Source of the DNA: an uncultured Clostridia bacterium
GTDB lineage: Bacteria; Bacillota; Clostridia; UBA1381
Assembly: GCA_947627795.1 (NCBI GenBank)
Contig: CANQXJ010000002.1
Location: forward strand, 1 to 64,000
Direction: 5' to 3'
Length of the DNA stretch: 64,000 bases
Shown: positions 16,314 to 24,487 of the stretch, piece after piece
Layout: each line of letters starts with the position of its first letter
Position numbering within the stretch: position 1 is the first letter of the stretch
Notes under the pieces: model-generated
The model's input: only the letters and a program-made list of their open reading frames with translations
What the model was told of the DNA's origin: nothing
Database searches by the model: none
Made by a program: the position numbers and the translations under genes

Positions 16314-18473
16314 ATGCCAAACAGCAGAGCGAGATTTGCGATTTTAAAAATAGTTATTGTATTAATGATTGCGGCGATAATTTTCAGATTGTTTAATCTG
16401 CAGGTTATGCAGGGAGAACAGTACTCAGAAGTCGCGGCAAGCTTTTTAACGTCCAATATTGTTGAGAAGGCTCCCCGCGGCGAAATTCTCGATACCTACG
16501 GAACGCCGCTTGTGACGAATAAGATAAGCTATTCCGTGGTTATGCAGCAAACGACAACGAGAAATGACGAAGAGCTTAATTTTATGATTAAAAAGCTTAT
16601 CGATATTTTATACGCGAACGCAAACGAATATTATGACACGCTCCCGATTACGTTTGAGCCGTACGGATTTCAGTTCGAGGATGAAAACGCGGACGGAAGC
16701 GCGGAGGATGAGCTTGCAGCGTGGTTTGAAAATAACCGCCACAAAAATGACAGCTCCAATCCGATAACGGCGGGTATGACGGCACAGCAGGTTATGGACG
16801 CTTATAAGAGTATATATAAGGTAAGTCCGGAGTATCCCGAAGAAGCGCAGCGCAGAATCGTGGGTATACGTTATGAAGCGGAAAACAGAGGCTTTTCGCA
16901 AAGCTCGCCGTTTACTCTCGCGGACGATGTAAGCGTTGACGTTGTAACGCAGATTAAGGAGCGTCAAAGCGAGTTTGTGGGCGTGTCGATTATAAACGAC
17001 TACGTGCGCGAATACACAAATCCGGGACTTGCCACCCATATTCTCGGCAGAACGGGAAAAATAAGCGATAAGGAATACGAACTTTGGAAAAACAGCGGCT
17101 ACGGAATGAACGACATAGTCGGCAAGGAAGGAATAGAACGCTGGGCGGAAAAGTATCTGCGCGGCGTGGACGGAACGGCAGGCTCGCTTAAGAAGGTGAG
17201 CGGCAGGGAAGTAATTACTATGGACGATATAGAGCCGATTCCGGGAAATTATCTTGTGCTTACAATCGATTCCGATCTTCAGCGAGTGTTGGAGGAATCG
17301 CTTGAGAAAAATATAAATCAGATACGCGCTCAGGGCGGTGTCAAGGATAAGGACGGCTATGACTGTAACGCCGGCGCTGCTGTTGCCATTGAGGTGAAAA
17401 CGGGAAACGTGCTCGCGATGGGCTCTTATCCTACCTTCGATATGACGCGATTTAATGATATTGATTATTATACGGAGCTTAATACGGATTTGACAAGACC
17501 GCTCTTTAACAGAGCCGTAAGCGGACAGTACAGCCCCGGCTCGACCTTTAAACCGCTGACCGCTATCGCGGCGATACAGTCGGGAAATCTCAGATTGAAC
17601 GAAATAATAACCGATAAAGGCGTTTATAAAAAATACGACGACTACCAGCCGGCGTGCTGGATATGGAACGAGTATCAGCTGACGCATGGTGCGCAGGATG
17701 TGACTCTCGCACTTGAAAACTCGTGTAACTACTTCTTCTATGAGGTGGGCGACCGGATGGGTATAGACACACTCGACGAGTATGCCCGCAAATTCGGGCT
17801 CGGGCAGCTCACCGGGGTCGAGCTTACGGAGGAAACGTCGGGACATATGGCAAGCCCGGAATATAAAAAGCAGGTGGAGTCGAATATCACAAGCCAGGAC
17901 TGGTACAAGGGCGACACGCTTCAGGCGGCGATAGGGCAGTCGTACAGCCTGTTTACACCGATACAGCTCGCAAATTACGCCGCTACTATCGCAAACGGCG
18001 GAACAAGATATAAGGCTAATCTTATAAAGAGCATACGTTCGTCCGAGGACGGAAGTATCGTGCAGGATTTTTCACCGACCGTTGAGGAACAGATAGATCT
18101 TGACGAGGATGTAATAGACGCGATAAAAGACGGAATGAAGAAGGTTGTCGACGAGGGAAGCGCGGCTGACATTTTTTCCGGATATGCGATACAGATTGGC
18201 GGAAAAACCGGTACCGCACAGGTCGGAGCGGGTTCAAATAACGCGATATTTATAGCGTACGCTCCTTTTGATGATCCGCAGATTGCCGTGGCGGTTGTTC
18301 TCGAACACGGCGTAAGAGGCACGAACGCGGGCTATGTCGCTAAGGATATATTTGACAAATACTTTAATTTGCAGCCGCAGCCGCAGGATTCGGCGGGCGG
18401 GCAGATATTGCCGCAGCCGCAGCCGGCACAGGAAACTTCGCAGCCGATTCAGGATAACGGCTTATTGAGATAA
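16314..18473 (+). CDS. mrdA: penicillin-binding protein 2, elongasome transpeptidase
   Basis: 719 aa. One N-terminal membrane anchor (about 12-30), then the PBP dimerisation domain (about 55-310) and the transpeptidase domain. Catalytic motifs are complete: SPGSTFK (SxxK), SCN (SxN) and GGKTGTAQ (KTG). It cross-links peptidoglycan during side-wall growth. The C-terminal ~45 residues are a Pro/Gln-rich tail (QPQPQ) of unknown use. It is downstream of mreD and upstream of minC, so shape and division genes form one plus-strand unit. Confidence 0.93.
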   Translation: MPNSRARFAILKIVIVLMIAAIIFRLFNLQVMQGEQYSEVAASFLTSNIVEKAPRGEILDTYGTPLVTNKISYSVVMQQTTTRNDEELNFMIKKLIDILYANANEYYDTLPITFEPYGFQFEDENADGSAEDELAAWFENNRHKNDSSNPITAGMTAQQVMDAYKSIYKVSPEYPEEAQRRIVGIRYEAENRGFSQSSPFTLADDVSVDVVTQIKERQSEFVGVSIINDYVREYTNPGLATHILGRTGKISDKEYELWKNSGYGMNDIVGKEGIERWAEKYLRGVDGTAGSLKKVSGREVITMDDIEPIPGNYLVLTIDSDLQRVLEESLEKNINQIRAQGGVKDKDGYDCNAGAAVAIEVKTGNVLAMGSYPTFDMTRFNDIDYYTELNTDLTRPLFNRAVSGQYSPGSTFKPLTAIAAIQSGNLRLNEIITDKGVYKKYDDYQPACWIWNEYQLTHGAQDVTLALENSCNYFFYEVGDRMGIDTLDEYARKFGLGQLTGVELTEETSGHMASPEYKKQVESNITSQDWYKGDTLQAAIGQSYSLFTPIQLANYAATIANGGTRYKANLIKSIRSSEDGSIVQDFSPTVEEQIDLDEDVIDAIKDGMKKVVDEGSAADIFSGYAIQIGGKTGTAQVGAGSNNAIFIAYAPFDDPQIAVAVVLEHGVRGTNAGYVAKDIFDKYFNLQPQPQDSAGGQILPQPQPAQETSQPIQDNGLLR

Positions 18474-18499
18474 GATAACACGAAAGGCGGGAGGGTATA

Positions 18500-19186
18500 T
18501 TGGATAAAGAAATGGTAACGCTCAAAGGCACGGGCGACGGAGTTAAAATATACCTTTCATCTGATGCGGAAATTTCCGAACTTACCCGCGCGCTTCATGA
18601 TAAGCTCGGCGAATTCAGACGTTTTTTCGGCGCGGGACATTGTAATATATATTTTATGGGACGGGTTTTTTCCGGCAGCGATATGACGCGCCTGAGTTCC
18701 GTCGCAAAAACAATGCTTCCCGAAAGCACGGTTTATTACGGCGAGCGCAAACGGGAAAAGCCTGTTCAGCCGGATCAGGAAAAGTATGAAGAAAATAAGC
18801 CTACGATTCCCGTAGACGAAATACGCGAGGTTGTAACGTATAATTTTAAAAGCAGCCGCGCAAGATTTTTCGAGGGAGTGGTAAAGAGCGGCAAAGTGGT
18901 GGAATCTGACGGTCATCTTATTCTTGTAGGTGATGTGATGACAGGCGGAAAGCTCGCCGCTGTCGGCAACATAGTAGTCCTCGGCAGGCTTGACGGCGAG
19001 GCAGAAGCGGGATGCATGGGCAACAGCGGCGCATATGCGATAATAGGAAAGCTCGCGGAAGGGAAAATCAGAATAGCGGGCTGCGACCGCGTAGCGGATG
19101 TTTTTTCGTTATTTAAAAGCGAAAACTTCGTAAAGGCATATTTAGTAAATAATGAAATCTTTTTTGATGATTTTTCGATAAAATAA
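18500..19186 (+). CDS. minC: septum site-determining protein MinC
   Basis: 228 aa, TTG start after a GGCGGGAGGG site. The N-terminal domain (about 1-105) matches MinC_N; the C-terminal domain is the right-handed beta-helix (GDVMTGGKLAAVGNIVVLGRL, IRIAGCDRVADVF) that binds MinD and FtsZ. MinC prevents Z-ring assembly away from mid-cell. Its partner minD is normally adjacent, but here is 7 kb away. The last 55 bp recur in degenerate form at 26010-26064. Confidence 0.92.
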   Translation: MDKEMVTLKGTGDGVKIYLSSDAEISELTRALHDKLGEFRRFFGAGHCNIYFMGRVFSGSDMTRLSSVAKTMLPESTVYYGERKREKPVQPDQEKYEENKPTIPVDEIREVVTYNFKSSRARFFEGVVKSGKVVESDGHLILVGDVMTGGKLAAVGNIVVLGRLDGEAEAGCMGNSGAYAIIGKLAEGKIRIAGCDRVADVFSLFKSENFVKAYLVNNEIFFDDFSIK

Positions 19187-19224
19187 ATTCATAAAACAGA
19201 CAAGCTGAAAGGACGGTAATTAAA

Positions 19225-20220
19225 ATGACTCAAACAATTAATCTTACAGATAAATGGGATAAAACATTTTTGAAAAGCGAAAAGGTAACTCATAAAAAAG
19301 TAACATTTCATAACCGATACGGAATTACGCTGGCTGCGGATATGTACACACCGAAGAACGCGGAGGAAAAGCTTGCGGCAATCGCAGTATGCGGTCCGTT
19401 CGGCGCGGTAAAGGAGCAGGCGTCCGGACTTTACGCGCAGACTATGGCGGAACGCGGCTTTTTGACGATAGCGTTCGATCCGTCGTTTACGGGAGAAAGT
19501 GGAGGCGAACCCAGATTTATGGCGTCGCCCGACATTAACACCGAGGATTTTCAGGCGGCAGTGGATTTTTTATCTGTACAGGAAAACGTCAATCCTGAAA
19601 AAATAGGTATAATCGGTATTTGCGGATGGGGCGGAATGGCTTTAAATGCCGCCGCGCTCGACACGAGAATCAAGGCGGCGGTTGCTTCGACAATGTATGA
19701 TATGACGCGTGTAAACGCGAAGGGTTATTTTGACGCTGACGACAGCGAGGAAAAAAGATATGAAACGAAAAAGGCGCTGAATGCGCAAAGGATTGCTGAT
19801 TATAAAAGCGGCAGTTACGCGCTCGGCGGCGGCGTCGCAGATCCGCTTCCCAAGGACGCGCCGTTTTTTGTGAAGGATTATTACGACTATTATAAAACAG
19901 AGCGCGGCTATCATAAGCGTTCGCTTAATTCAAACGGCGGCTGGAATGTAACCGGCTGTATGTCTTTTATAAATCAGCCTATTCTGCAATACAGCAATGA
20001 AATACGAAGCGCGGTACTCATTATACACGGTGAAAAAGCTCATTCATGTTATTTCAGCCGCGACGCGTATGCTGATATGATAAAAGATAATAAATACGCA
20101 AACAACAAGGAGCTGCTCATTATTCCGGATGCCGTTCATACTGATTTGTATGACGGCGGCGGCAAGAACGCTATACCGTTTGATAAATTGGAATGCTTTT
20201 TTAAAGATAATTTGAACTGA
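19225..20220 (+). CDS. alpha/beta hydrolase, dienelactone hydrolase-like
   Basis: 331 aa without signal peptide. The core has YGITLAADMYTP, a long cap region (about 150-235), and a nucleophile elbow GICGWGG in which the nucleophile is Cys rather than Ser, as in YcjY/dienelactone-hydrolase relatives. LIIHGEKAHSC and the terminal DAVHTDLYDG supply the acid and His regions. Substrate unknown. It begins 38 bp after minC with an AAAGGACGG site and ends in its own terminator. It is the first gene of the block that separates minC from minD. Confidence 0.75.
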   Translation: MTQTINLTDKWDKTFLKSEKVTHKKVTFHNRYGITLAADMYTPKNAEEKLAAIAVCGPFGAVKEQASGLYAQTMAERGFLTIAFDPSFTGESGGEPRFMASPDINTEDFQAAVDFLSVQENVNPEKIGIIGICGWGGMALNAAALDTRIKAAVASTMYDMTRVNAKGYFDADDSEEKRYETKKALNAQRIADYKSGSYALGGGVADPLPKDAPFFVKDYYDYYKTERGYHKRSLNSNGGWNVTGCMSFINQPILQYSNEIRSAVLIIHGEKAHSCYFSRDAYADMIKDNKYANNKELLIIPDAVHTDLYDGGGKNAIPFDKLECFFKDNLN

Positions 20221-20265
20221 ATAATACTTGCTCAGTTTTGATACTGACTTTTGTCCGTAACAGAC

Positions 20266-20303
20266 AAACAGGTCACACCGTCTTCTCGGGTGACCTGTTT
20301 TTG
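20266..20303 (+). terminator. intrinsic terminator after the hydrolase gene
   Basis: An 11-bp stem (AAACAGGTCAC / GTGACCTGTTT) is followed by T-rich sequence, between two convergent genes. Confidence 0.8.
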
Positions 20304-20364
20304 TATTCATAGCCTCTGAGGCATAGCTCTATACTTTATTGCCGAGCCGATATGTGATTTGTAA

Positions 20365-22098
20365 TCATAAACCGAGCTGCTCCTTCACGTCCGCGAGCAC
20401 GTTTTCGATTGTTGCCTGCGCCGCCTCGAAGCTGTCCGCGAATGTTCCGAGGTATATCTTTATTTTCGGCTCCGTGCCCGACGGACGAACTATGAAGTAT
20501 GTCTTTTCGTCGGACAGGTTATACTTCAATACGTTTGACTTCGGCAGACCTTTAAGCGGCGACGTTTCGCCCGAAGCCGTCTTTATTGTCTGTGATTGGT
20601 AATCGGTGTAGAGCACTACGTTCTTGCCGTCAACTCTCGTCGGCGGATCTTGGCGAAGTCCGGTAAGCAGCGCGGACATTTTTTCCATGCCGTCTTTGCC
20701 CGGCATCGCGAACGATACCGTCTTTTCAGCGTAGAATCCGTACTTATTATATATGTCCTGCAGCGCTTCGTAAAGCGACTTGCCCTTCGTCTTGTAGTAC
20801 GCCGCCATTTCCGCGATAAGCATCGTCGCGACAACGCCGTCCTTGTCGCGCGCGTGCGTGCCTACGAGGTAGCCGTAGCTTTCCTCGAAGCCTATTAAAT
20901 AGGTATGGTTTTTCTTTTCCGCGAACTCCGTCATCTTCTCGCCGATGTACTTGAAGCCCGTCAGAACGTTCATAACCTCAACGCCGTAGCTCTCCGCGAT
21001 CGCCGCCGCAAGCTCTGTCGTAACTATTGTCTTTATAACAACGCCGTCCTTCGGAAGCGTGCCCTTCGCTTTCTTGGACGCGAGGATATACTCTACGAGC
21101 AGCGCGCCAGTCTGGTTGCCGGTGAGCGTTCTGTAAACGCCGTCCGCGTCGCGCACTACTATACCTACGCGGTCGCAGTCGGGGTCCGTGCCGATTATAA
21201 CGTCAACGTCGTTTTCCTTCGCCATGCGTATCGCGATCTCAAAGCCCTCTTTATCCTCGGGATTCGGCGATTTGACCGTCGGGAAATTGCCGTCCTCAGT
21301 GTCCTGCTCCTTAACGACTAACACGTTTTTGAAGCCTATTCTCTTTAAAATTTCCTTTACCGGACGCGAGCCTGTGCCGTGGAACGGCGTGTAGATGAGC
21401 TTGAACTCGTCCGCTACCGCCGTGACCGCCTCGGGGTTCTGCTGCTGCGTCATGACCGTTTCGAGGAATTTCTCGTCGAGGTCGGGGCTGATAACGGTAA
21501 CTATGCCCTTGTCCATCGCTTCCTGCAAATCCATGAATTTTACGTCGTCGAAAATGTCGTAGCTGTCTATCGCCGCAACAACAACGTCAGCCGCGTCGGG
21601 CGGAAGCTGACCGCCGTCCGAGCCGTATACCTTGTAGCCGTTATACTCCTTCGGGTTGTGGCTTGCCGTGATCATAACGCCCGCGGCGCAGCCCAGTGTA
21701 CGGATCCCGAACGATACCTCCGGGACGGAGTGAACGATCGGGAACAAATGCACGTTAACGCCGTTCGCGGCGAGTACCTTCGCCGTTTCCTCCGCGAATG
21801 TTCTTGAGAAATTACGCGTGTCATAACCAATCAAAACGCCCGCCTTTGCAGCGTCGGCGCCCATTGAGTTTACGTACTTCGCTACCCCCTGGCTCGCGCG
21901 GCGCACGTTGTAGATGTTTATTCGGTTCGTGCCTATTCCGATAATTCCGCGCATACCCGCCGTGCCGAATTCCAGCTCGCGGTAGAAGCGTTCCTCGATT
22001 TCCTTTTCGTCGCCGGAAATAGACTGTAACTCCGCCTTGGCAGCCTCGTCGAGAGCGGGCGAGTTCAGCCAGCGCTCATATGTTTCTTTATAGCCCAT
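20365..22098 (-). CDS. pgcA: phosphoglucomutase/phosphomannomutase
   Basis: I use ATG 22098 (MGYKETYERW), preceded by TGGAGGT, giving 577 aa; the track's extra 16 residues have no ribosome binding site. The alpha-D-phosphohexomutase signatures are all present: catalytic Ser in TASHNPKEYNGYKVY, metal-binding GTDPDCDRVG, sugar-binding GFEESYGY and phosphate-binding RPSGTEPKIK. It interconverts glucose-1- and glucose-6-phosphate, supplying glycogen and envelope sugar nucleotides. Single gene on the minus strand with its own promoter. Confidence 0.93.
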   Translation of the reverse strand: MGYKETYERWLNSPALDEAAKAELQSISGDEKEIEERFYRELEFGTAGMRGIIGIGTNRINIYNVRRASQGVAKYVNSMGADAAKAGVLIGYDTRNFSRTFAEETAKVLAANGVNVHLFPIVHSVPEVSFGIRTLGCAAGVMITASHNPKEYNGYKVYGSDGGQLPPDAADVVVAAIDSYDIFDDVKFMDLQEAMDKGIVTVISPDLDEKFLETVMTQQQNPEAVTAVADEFKLIYTPFHGTGSRPVKEILKRIGFKNVLVVKEQDTEDGNFPTVKSPNPEDKEGFEIAIRMAKENDVDVIIGTDPDCDRVGIVVRDADGVYRTLTGNQTGALLVEYILASKKAKGTLPKDGVVIKTIVTTELAAAIAESYGVEVMNVLTGFKYIGEKMTEFAEKKNHTYLIGFEESYGYLVGTHARDKDGVVATMLIAEMAAYYKTKGKSLYEALQDIYNKYGFYAEKTVSFAMPGKDGMEKMSALLTGLRQDPPTRVDGKNVVLYTDYQSQTIKTASGETSPLKGLPKSNVLKYNLSDEKTYFIVRPSGTEPKIKIYLGTFADSFEAAQATIENVLADVKEQLGL

Positions 22099-22134
22099 AG
22101 TGAAAACCTCCATATAAAATTTGTCTATGAATCT

Positions 22135-22163
22135 ATTATACACCAAAATATATTACTTTTCAA
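22135..22163 (-). promoter_or_regulatory. promoter of pgcA
   Basis: Minus strand TTGAAA, 17-bp spacer, TATAAT, 37 bp upstream of the chosen start. It overlaps the track's alternative N-terminal extension, which supports the shorter start. Confidence 0.75.
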
Positions 22164-22225
22164 TTATCAATATGTAAAAAATATTACCGGATTATAGTTT
22201 ATTTATTACAAAACAGCCGCCGCTC

Positions 22226-22254
22226 TTGACGAAATTTGCGGTTTGTCGTAAAAT
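22226..22254 (+). promoter_or_regulatory. promoter of mltG-trmR
   Basis: TTGACG, 17-bp spacer, TAAAAT, 60 bp upstream of the mltG GTG start. A second TATAAT lies at about 22289. Confidence 0.7.
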
Positions 22255-22313
22255 ATAGGGGGATAATATAATTTTGCATCTTAGGCGTTATAATATATAA
22301 GGAGGATTTTATT

Positions 22314-23465
22314 GTGTCAGTACAAAAAAAGCAGGAAGGCTACGGGAAAGGAAAAACGCTTGTTATAATTATCGCGGTAATTTTGGCGGCTGTTATCGCC
22401 GCTGCGGCGGTATTTCTCAGCGACAGCCTCGGCGTCAACACCAAAGGCGAGAGCAAACGCGTTGAAATAGCCGACGGCGACGGCGTTTCAACCATAGCTC
22501 AGAAGCTGAAGGACGAGGGTATTATAAAATATCCGTTTTTGTTCAAGCTCCAAGCGAAGCTCGGCGGCTATGACAGCGGTATGCAGCCCGGCGCGGCGAC
22601 GATAGAGAACGGCATGAGCTATTCGGACATACTGTCGCTGATGGTCGAGCCGAACCGCGAAACGACCAAAATCGTAATTCCGGAGGGCTTTGAAATAAGG
22701 CAAATCGCGGACAGGCTCGAGGAAGCCGGCCTTGTGACGCGCGACGAGTTTTACGCGGCGCTTAATCCTGCAGACTATAACTATCGTTTTCTCGAAAATT
22801 TACCGGATCGCGAAATGAAGCTGGAGGGGTATCTGTTTCCGGCTACATACGAAATTCCGAACGGAATGTCGGCGCATGACATAGTCGATTTAATGCTCGC
22901 GGCATTTGACGCGCAGTTTACACAGGAATTCTACGACAGAGCCGCATTTTTCGGCATGACTACCGACCAGGTTGTAACAATGGCGTCGATAGTGGAACGC
23001 GAAACCGACTCGGAAACAGAGCGTGCGAAGGTTGCGGGAGTATTCTATAACCGCCGCAATTCCGGAATGAAGTTCCAGTCGTGCGCGACGGTGCAGTACG
23101 TTCTCGGTGAGCACAAGCCTGTGCTTTCAATCGCGGACACGCAGATTGACTCACCGTACAATACATATCTGTACCCGGACTTTCCGCCGGGACCGATATG
23201 CAATCCAGGGCTTGACTGTTTGAAAGCGGCAATCTATCCCGAAGCGACCGACGCATATTACTTCGTGCTCGGCGCGAACGGGGAGCATATCTTCTCAAAC
23301 ACATACGAGGAGCATGTAGCGGCGATGAACAGCACGGATATGAATATAAGCGTGGACAGTTCCGCTTTAGAAAATCAGGACAGCATGATAGGCGGTGCGC
23401 CGGCGGCGGACGCGAACGCGGCTCCGGCAGCAGATACGAGTACGGATGCGGCTCCGGCGCAATAA
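22314..23465 (+). CDS. mltG: endolytic transglycosylase MltG
   Basis: 383 aa, GTG start after AAGGAGG. One membrane segment (about 15-37), a LysM-like subdomain (VEIADGDGVSTIAQKL) and the YceG catalytic domain with ASIVERETD (catalytic Glu), GVFYNRR and YPDFPPGPICNPG. MltG cleaves nascent glycan strands at the membrane. The C-terminal ~40 residues are an Ala/Asp/Pro-rich tail. It is followed after 13 bp by trmR, the same order as yrrL-yrrM in Bacillus. Confidence 0.92.
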   Translation: MSVQKKQEGYGKGKTLVIIIAVILAAVIAAAAVFLSDSLGVNTKGESKRVEIADGDGVSTIAQKLKDEGIIKYPFLFKLQAKLGGYDSGMQPGAATIENGMSYSDILSLMVEPNRETTKIVIPEGFEIRQIADRLEEAGLVTRDEFYAALNPADYNYRFLENLPDREMKLEGYLFPATYEIPNGMSAHDIVDLMLAAFDAQFTQEFYDRAAFFGMTTDQVVTMASIVERETDSETERAKVAGVFYNRRNSGMKFQSCATVQYVLGEHKPVLSIADTQIDSPYNTYLYPDFPPGPICNPGLDCLKAAIYPEATDAYYFVLGANGEHIFSNTYEEHVAAMNSTDMNISVDSSALENQDSMIGGAPAADANAAPAADTSTDAAPAQ

Positions 23466-23478
23466 ACGAGGAAGCAAT

Positions 23479-24138
23479 ATGATAGAATATGACAAAAACG
23501 CGATAGTTCCGCCGTATATAACGGAATATCTGAGAGATAAAATCACGCACGGCGATGCGCTCCTTCACGAAATGGAGGAGTACGCCGTAGAGCGCAGCGT
23601 GCCGATAGTAGAGCCGGAAACGGCGCGGTTCTTATCGGTCGTCTGCCGCGCGGTGAAACCCAAAAAAATACTTGAAGTCGGCGCCGCTATAGGCTACAGC
23701 GCTATACTCATGGCTAAGGCGGCGGAATGTGAAATTTCTACGCTCGAATACGACGACGATATGGCGCGTATCGCGCGGGAAAATATTGAAAAAGCGGGAT
23801 ATGCGGATAAAATCAAAGTGATTGAGGCGGACGCTAAGGATTATCTCTCGTATATCGACGAGGACGAAATTTTCGATATTATTTTCCTCGACGGTCCGAA
23901 GGCGCACTATATCTATATGCTTGACGAATGCGTGCGGCTTCTCAAAAAAGGCGGGATAATCGTCACGGACAACGTTCTCTACAAGGGCATGACCGCCGAC
24001 GACAACCACGTTGTGCGCCGTAAAATCACGATAGTAAAGCGGCTCAGGCGATATGTGGATATGCTTATGGAGAATAAAGAGCTTGAAACCGCGATACTTC
24101 CCCTCGGCGACGGGGTTACGGTTTCTGTGAAAATTTGA
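23479..24138 (+). CDS. trmR: tRNA 5-hydroxyuridine methyltransferase TrmR
   Basis: I use ATG 23479 (MIEYDKNAIV) after a CGAGGAAG site; 219 aa. The track's extension overlaps mltG out of frame. It is a class I SAM methyltransferase of the YrrM/O-methyltransferase family: ILEVGAAIGYSAILMA (SAM loop), FDIIFLDGPKAHY and IIVTDNVLYKG. In Bacillus YrrM/TrmR methylates ho5U34 to mo5U34 in tRNA, and the downstream U32 protein is the matching hydroxylase, so the two probably act in sequence. Confidence 0.85.
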   Translation: MIEYDKNAIVPPYITEYLRDKITHGDALLHEMEEYAVERSVPIVEPETARFLSVVCRAVKPKKILEVGAAIGYSAILMAKAAECEISTLEYDDDMARIARENIEKAGYADKIKVIEADAKDYLSYIDEDEIFDIIFLDGPKAHYIYMLDECVRLLKKGGIIVTDNVLYKGMTADDNHVVRRKITIVKRLRRYVDMLMENKELETAILPLGDGVTVSVKI

Positions 24139-24147
24139 AAAAAAGTA

Positions 24148-24176
24148 TTGCAAATTCCGCAAAAATATGCTATAAT
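24148..24176 (+). promoter_or_regulatory. promoter of the putative antitoxin RNA
   Basis: TTGCAA, 17-bp spacer, TATAAT, directed toward the small minus-strand ORF. Confidence 0.7.
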
Positions 24177-24240
24177 AAAAACAGATACAGAGGTATGCCG
24201 TTAAACGGTTGCCTCGTGACTAATTCAGGTTAAAAATGAT

Positions 24241-24266
24241 AACCGTCACTTGGCCGAGCGACGGTT
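24241..24266. terminator. bidirectional stem-loop between toxin and antitoxin
   Basis: AACCGTC...GACGGTT, a 7-bp stem plus 2 inner pairs. On the minus strand it is followed by ATCATTTTT, suiting the toxin mRNA; on plus by ATTGTGCTTTT. Confidence 0.55.
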
Positions 24267-24336
24267 ATTGTGCTTTTAGTTCAAAAATTATAAGGATAAT
24301 TATAATCCAAATAATGATTTTGGTGACTTTTTTCAT
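24265..24336 (-). CDS. 23-residue hydrophobic peptide, type I toxin-like
   Basis: Too short for the ORF track. ATG at 24336 follows AAGGAGGTGA, a near-perfect anti-Shine-Dalgarno match at 5 nt spacing. The peptide has a basic start (MKKVTK), then an Ile-rich stretch (IIIWIIIILIIF) long enough to cross a membrane, and a short polar end (ELKAQ). That layout is typical of Fst/TxpA/Hol-Tox-type membrane toxins. It has its own minus-strand promoter, a ~70-nt structured leader (hairpins AAACTCGCA/TGCGAGTTT and CCCGC/GCGGG) and a convergent antisense promoter. Toxicity is inferred. It sits between trmR and the U32 gene. Confidence 0.65.
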   Translation of the reverse strand: MKKVTKIIIWIIIILIIFELKAQ

Positions 24337-24380
24337 GCACGTCACCTCCTTGCCCGCTGTCTGCGGGGTGAGGCTAACCG

Positions 24381-24415
24381 TCAAACTCGCAATACTTCTG
24401 TATCTGCGAGTTTGA
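24381..24415. terminator. stem-loop in toxin leader, terminator-like on plus strand
   Basis: TCAAACTCGCA...TGCGAGTTTGA with inner ATAC/GTAT pairing, followed on plus by TTTTAA. On minus it forms the first hairpin of the toxin mRNA leader. Confidence 0.5.
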
Positions 24416-24443
24416 TTTTAATACAAAATATGACAAAAATCAA
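24415..24443 (-). promoter_or_regulatory. promoter of the small hydrophobic peptide
   Basis: Minus strand TTGATT, 17-bp spacer, TAAAAT, about 80 bp upstream of the peptide start. Confidence 0.6.
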
Positions 24444-24487
24444 TAACATGAATATTACATTTATGATACAAAGAAGGACTTAACACA

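Larger units (their letters stand above)
24183..24420 (+). ncRNA. putative antisense antitoxin RNA of a type I toxin-antitoxin pair
   Basis: A strong plus-strand promoter fires into a region with no plus-strand gene that carries a ribosome binding site. The transcript would pass a hairpin at 24241-24266 and a second terminator-like hairpin at 24381-24415 followed by TTTTAA, and would cover the whole complementary toxin ORF and leader. Its first ~38 nt (CAGATACAGAGGTAT...) closely match the 5' leader of the toxin mRNA on the other strand, making the locus an imperfect inverted repeat. The 3' end is uncertain and could be at either hairpin. Confidence 0.5.

Noticed and set aside
16608-17846. 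412-codon minus-strand ORF opposite PBP2
   Set aside because: Shadow of a clearly real gene; no start signal and no family-like motifs.
24237-24416. Plus-strand ORF of ~58 codons across the toxin-like peptide
   Set aside because: No ribosome binding site and it is the complement of the toxin leader and hairpins; the minus-strand 23-codon frame has a near-perfect site.
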